From: Crenobacter caeni | Lineage (GTDB): Bacteria > Pseudomonadota > Gammaproteobacteria > Burkholderiales > Chromobacteriaceae | Length of the DNA: 64,000 nucleotides | Direction of reading: 5' to 3' | Assembly: GCF_010435965.1 (NCBI RefSeq) | Contig: NZ_JAAGAA010000001.1 | Location: 186,001 to 250,000, forward strand | Shown here: in pieces, positions 58,938 to 64,000 of the stretch | Position numbering within the stretch: position 1 is the stretch's first letter | Layout of the letters: each line of letters opens with the position of its first letter | Made by a program: the position numbers and the translations under genes | The notes under the pieces: model-generated | The model's database searches: none | Seen by the model: only the letters and a program-made list of their open reading frames with translations | Told to the model about the DNA's origin: nothing

Positions 58938-59816
58938 ATGACCGGCATCACCTCGACCGACCTCAAGAGCCTGAACAAGATCTACGCGGGCAAGGTCCGC
59001 GACCTGTACGCGATCGACGATCAACGCATGCTGATGATCGCGACCGACCGCCTGTCGGCGTTCGACGTCATCCTCGACGACCCGATCCCGGGCAAGGGCC
59101 AGATCCTGACCGCGATCTCCAACTTCTGGTTCGACAAGCTCAAAGACGTGGTGCCCAACCACCTGACCGGCGACCAGCCCGAGGACGTGGTGGCGGCCGA
59201 AGACCTGCCGCAGGTCGAGGGCCGCGCGGTGGTCGCCAAGCGCCTGAAGCCGGTGCCGATCGAGGCGGTGGTGCGCGGCTACCTCGCCGGGTCCGGCTGG
59301 AAGGAATACCAGCGCTCGGGCACCGTATGCGGCATCGAACTGCCAGTGGGCCTCAAGGAGGCGTCCAGGCTGCCCGAACCGATCTTCACGCCGTCGACCA
59401 AGGCGGCGGTCGGCGACCACGACGAGAACATCGACTTCGCGCGCTGCTGCGAGATTGTCGGCGCGGAGCTGGCCGAGAAGGTGCGCGACACCGCCATCCT
59501 GCTCTACAAGACCGCCGCCGAGTTCGCGGCGACGCGCGGCATCATCATCTGCGACACCAAGTTCGAGTTCGGCCTCGACGAAAACGGCACGCTGACGCTG
59601 ATGGACGAGGCGCTGACGCCGGACTCCAGCCGCTTCTGGCCGGCCGACAGCTACGCCGAGGGCGGCAACCCGCCGTCGTTCGACAAGCAGTTCGTGCGCG
59701 ACTGGCTGGAGGCGTCCGGCTGGGACAAGCAGCCGCCGGCGCCGGTGGTGCCGCTGGACGTGCGCGAGAAGACCGCGGCCAAGTACCGCGAAGCACTCGA
59801 GCGCCTCGCAGGCTAA
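58938..59816 (+). CDS. purC: Phosphoribosylaminoimidazole-succinocarboxamide synthase
   Basis: The 292-residue protein has [20 protein letters not shown] at the nucleotide site, [30 protein letters not shown] and [12 protein letters not shown]. Its length (about 290-300) is the longer PurC type rather than the short 237-residue E. coli form. It joins CAIR and aspartate. It lies 21 bases after the purK terminator, with a GNAT gene 6 bases downstream. Confidence 0.96.
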   Translation: MTGITSTDLKSLNKIYAGKVRDLYAIDDQRMLMIATDRLSAFDVILDDPIPGKGQILTAISNFWFDKLKDVVPNHLTGDQPEDVVAAEDLPQVEGRAVVAKRLKPVPIEAVVRGYLAGSGWKEYQRSGTVCGIELPVGLKEASRLPEPIFTPSTKAAVGDHDENIDFARCCEIVGAELAEKVRDTAILLYKTAAEFAATRGIIICDTKFEFGLDENGTLTLMDEALTPDSSRFWPADSYAEGGNPPSFDKQFVRDWLEASGWDKQPPAPVVPLDVREKTAAKYREALERLAG

Positions 59817-59822
59817 GGCGCG

Positions 59823-60407
59823 ATGGGCGGGGACGTGCTGCCGGTGCTCACGGGCGCAAGGCTGCGCCTCGTCCCCGCGTGCGAGCGGCACGCCCTCGCC
59901 TGCCTTGCCTACACGCTCGCCAATCGCGCCCACCTCGAACGCTGGGAGCCGATGGCGCCGCCGCAGTGCTTCACCGAGGCGTTCTGGCAGGCGCGCTTGC
60001 GCGCCCGCGTGCGCGAGTGGGAAGAGGGCAGCGGCCTCACCTACCTGCTGACGCTGCCGGGCGCGCCGGCGCGGGTGTTGGGCGCTGTGCACGTCTCCAA
60101 TATCGTGCGCGGCGTGCTGCAGGCCGGCTGCCTCGCCTACAGCCTCGACGCGGCGCACCAGGGGCAGGGGCTGATGCACGAGGCGCTGACCGAGGTGATC
60201 GCCTTCGCGTTCGGCCCGCTCTGTCTGCACCGGCTGCAGGCCAACTACCAGCCGGACAATGCGCGCAGCGCGCGGGTGCTTGAGCGGCTGGGGTTCTGCC
60301 GCGAGGGCCTCGCCCGCGACTACCTGTATATCGGCGGCGCGTGGCGCGACCATGTGCTGACCTCGCTGACCAACCCCGATTTCGACCCCGCGCCGTTCGG
60401 CGCCTGA
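59823..60407 (+). CDS. GNAT N-acetyltransferase (RimJ/RimL-like)
   Basis: The 194-residue protein has the GNAT core: LTGARLRLVPACERHALACL at the start, then the acetyl-CoA loop AAHQGQGLMHEALTEVIAFA and HRLQANYQPDNARSARVLER, typical of the RimJ/RimL group that acetylates ribosomal or other N termini. The start follows the purC stop by 6 bases, so coupling is likely. Target is unknown. A terminator-like hairpin overlaps the stop. Confidence 0.88.
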   Translation: MGGDVLPVLTGARLRLVPACERHALACLAYTLANRAHLERWEPMAPPQCFTEAFWQARLRARVREWEEGSGLTYLLTLPGAPARVLGAVHVSNIVRGVLQAGCLAYSLDAAHQGQGLMHEALTEVIAFAFGPLCLHRLQANYQPDNARSARVLERLGFCREGLARDYLYIGGAWRDHVLTSLTNPDFDPAPFGA

Positions 60408-60428
60408 ACCCTGCCCGCGGCAGGGTTT
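60407..60428 (+). terminator. Intrinsic terminator after the GNAT gene
   Basis: AACCCTGCC / GGCAGGGTTT with a CGC loop gives a 9-bp stem followed by only three T, so termination may be partial. Confidence 0.7.
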
Positions 60429-60482
60429 GGCCGGCCAGCCCTTTCCGATATGATGGCGGCGTCTTCATGCAAACGTGCTGCC

Positions 60483-61418
60483 ATGCCGCTAGATCCCGTC
60501 GTCCTCTTCTTCCTGCTCGGCCTGGGCGCCGGGCTTGCCCGCGCCGACCTCAAGCTGCCGGCCGCGCTCTATGAAAGCCTGTCGGTCTACCTGCTGCTCG
60601 CGATCGGCCTCAAGGGCGGCGTCGCGCTCGCCAAGTTCGCGTCGCCCGCGCTCGCGCTCGAAGTCGGCGCGGTGGTGCTGCTCGGCGCCGCGCTGACGGT
60701 CGCCGCCTTTGCCTTGTTGCGCCTGAAACTCGCGCGCGCCGACGCGGCGGCGGTCGCCGCGCACTACGGCTCGGTCAGCGTGGTCACCTTCGCGGTCGCG
60801 GTCAGCTTCCTCGCCCGCCAGGGCGTCAGCTGGGAACCCAAGCTCACGCTGTTCCTCGCGGTGATGGAGATGCCGGCCTTGATCGTCGGCGTGCTACTCG
60901 CGCGTTGCGGAGGGCAGCGCCGCGTCGAGTGGGGGCGCCTCGCGCACGAGGTGCTGCTGGGCAAGAGCATGGTGTTGCTCGCCGGCGGCCTGCTGATCGG
61001 CTGGGCGATCGGCGAGGCGGGCATGCAGAAGCTGTCGCCGCTGTATATCGACCTGTTCAAGCCGCTGTTGTCGCTGTTCCTGCTGGAGATGGGCCTGCTG
61101 ACCGCCGCGCGGCTGGGGGAACTGCGGCACACCGGCGCGTTCATCGCCGTAGTCGCGCTGGCGGTGCCGCCTGCGTTCGCGCTGGCCGGCCTGGGCACCG
61201 CCGCGCTGCTTGGCCTGTCAGCCGGCGGCGCGCTGCTGCTCGCGGTGCTCGCTGCGTCGGCGAGCTATATCGCCGCGCCGGCGGCGATGCGCATCGCGGT
61301 GCCCGAGGCGAACCCGGCGTTGTCGCTGGCGGCGAGCCTGGGGCTGACCTTCCCGTTCAACCTGATCGTCGGCATCCCGCTGTACTGGTCGTTCACCCGC
61401 ACCTTCTGGGGACTCTGA
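60483..61418 (+). CDS. SbtA-type sodium-dependent bicarbonate transporter family permease
   Basis: The 311-residue polytopic protein (about ten helices) matches the SbtA/DUF897 family: SVYLLLAIGLKGGVALA, HYGSVSVVTFAVAVSFLA and ASASYIAAPAAMRIAVPEAN are characteristic. In cyanobacteria SbtA imports bicarbonate with Na+. In a heterotroph it could supply CO2-fixing biosynthetic enzymes (PurK upstream uses bicarbonate), or have another anion substrate. The stop overlaps the next start (TGATG), encoding its PII-like partner. Confidence 0.85.
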   Translation: MPLDPVVLFFLLGLGAGLARADLKLPAALYESLSVYLLLAIGLKGGVALAKFASPALALEVGAVVLLGAALTVAAFALLRLKLARADAAAVAAHYGSVSVVTFAVAVSFLARQGVSWEPKLTLFLAVMEMPALIVGVLLARCGGQRRVEWGRLAHEVLLGKSMVLLAGGLLIGWAIGEAGMQKLSPLYIDLFKPLLSLFLLEMGLLTAARLGELRHTGAFIAVVALAVPPAFALAGLGTAALLGLSAGGALLLAVLAASASYIAAPAAMRIAVPEANPALSLAASLGLTFPFNLIVGIPLYWSFTRTFWGL

Positions 61419-61720
61419 TGGAATACCACCACAAGAAACTGCTGACCATCGTCTGCGAGGCGGTGCTCGAGGAGCGCCTGTCGCGCGACGTGCGCCGGCT
61501 GGGCGCGCACGGCCACACCGTCACCGACGCGCGCGGCGGCGGCCTGCACGGCAGCAAGCACGGTACCTGGAGCTTCGACCGCAATATCCGCGTCGAGGTG
61601 ATCTGCGACGACGCGGTCGCCGACGCGATCGCCAGCCACGTCGCCGAGCGCTACGCGCGCGACTACGGGCTGGTGCTCTACGTCAGCGACGTCGGCGTGA
61701 TGCGGCCCGAGCGCTTCTGA
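61418..61720 (+). CDS. PII-like (SbtB-type) regulator of the SbtA transporter
   Basis: The 100-residue protein looks like a PII/GlnB-fold trimer subunit: the first strand KKLLTIVCEAVLEERLSRDV, the GAHGHTVTDARGGGLHG T-loop-like region, and the final YVSDVGVMRPERF. SbtB proteins bind adenyl nucleotides and gate SbtA. The 1-base overlap with the SbtA gene supports this pairing. A shorter T-loop than in GlnB and no uridylylation Tyr are expected and seen. Confidence 0.82.
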   Translation: MEYHHKKLLTIVCEAVLEERLSRDVRRLGAHGHTVTDARGGGLHGSKHGTWSFDRNIRVEVICDDAVADAIASHVAERYARDYGLVLYVSDVGVMRPERF

Positions 61721-61751
61721 GGCGGTCGCGGCCGCTGTTTATGCATATGCG

Positions 61752-63857
<2,106 letters not shown>

Positions 63858-63901
63858 GCCAAAACCAGTCGGCGGGCCTGCCCCGCCTGACAGGCAACAG
63901 C

Positions 63902-63933
63902 CCCTGCGTGCGGTGCACGCAGGGCTTGTCTTT
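63902..63933 (+). terminator. Terminator after fadH
   Basis: CCCTGCGTGC-GGT-GCACGCAGGG, a 10-bp perfect stem, is followed by CTTGTCTTT. The remaining 67 bases to the window end show no supportable gene. Confidence 0.8.
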
Positions 63934-64000
63934 GGCTATGTCGTAATTAAAAGTTGGTGGTGCTGTTGCTGACATTGCTGGCTGTTTTTGCGCCAGTCTC

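Overview
The window is high-GC DNA with dense, short-gapped operons on both strands. Gene content and order point to a betaproteobacterium of the order Neisseriales, probably a Chromobacteriaceae relative. The signs are a DUF3460 small protein, tolR-tolA-tolB-pal-cpoB followed by purE-purK-purC, a YceH (UPF0502) protein, PEP-CTERM proteins, and many GC-rich intrinsic terminators. This placement is inference from content; no rRNA or other phylogenetic marker is present.

Positions 1-17431 look like a purine/ureide catabolic region. A TauE/SafE fragment and an AraC regulator are followed by an M20 allantoate/N-carbamoyl amidohydrolase plus GST pair, an (S)-ureidoglycine aminohydrolase (allE), an aspartate/ornithine-type carbamoyltransferase, an NCS1 allantoin/nucleobase symporter, and allantoinase (allB). 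Four separate YfcC-family carriers are interleaved. The region ends with a translationally coupled set: an M20D amidohydrolase, a guanine/nucleoside deaminase and YgjV. Two matching 14-bp palindromes (GACAA-N4-TTGTC) sit before the first hydrolase and before the allE region, and the fourth carrier is followed by a strongly structured 228-nt leader. The carbamoyltransferase suggests a phosphorolytic end to ureide breakdown (carbamoyl phosphate plus oxamate or a related product), but neither a ureidoglycolate dehydrogenase nor a carbamate kinase is in the window.

Positions 17435-26100 look accessory. They hold a lipoprotein divergent from a very large membrane patatin-like phospholipase, a coupled peptidoglycan-binding/CHAP amidase, two PEP-CTERM proteins preceded by the same 55-bp repeat, and an AT-richer patch. 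That patch carries a DUF2235 (Tle1-like) lipase, a membrane protein of unknown function, and a small exported Cys-rich protein whose frame is broken at a run of eight T.

Positions 26218-51700 are mixed housekeeping and transport: a prolyl oligopeptidase with an in-frame REP-like palindrome, a cupin, a 142-bp MITE-like element, UspA, TlyA, a BCCT transporter, YceH, a YfaZ-like porin, UvrD, a TPR response regulator, a BMP-type nucleoside ABC importer split over two divergent units, a cardiolipin synthase, an isochorismatase-fold hydrolase, a PAS-GGDEF protein, a WrbA-like flavoprotein, tRNA-Ala(CGC), an ornithine cyclodeaminase with a divergent Lrp regulator, and an EAL-CBS-GGDEF protein.

Positions 51749-64000 hold DUF3460, an O-methyltransferase, a tol-pal cluster without tolQ but with an extra Pal-like lipoprotein, purE-purK-purC, a GNAT acetyltransferase, an SbtA-type bicarbonate transporter with a PII-like (SbtB-like) partner, and 2,4-dienoyl-CoA reductase (fadH) behind a promoter with a perfect-arm palindrome in its spacer. 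All motif and repeat observations were read by eye; homology statements come from family knowledge and were not searched.
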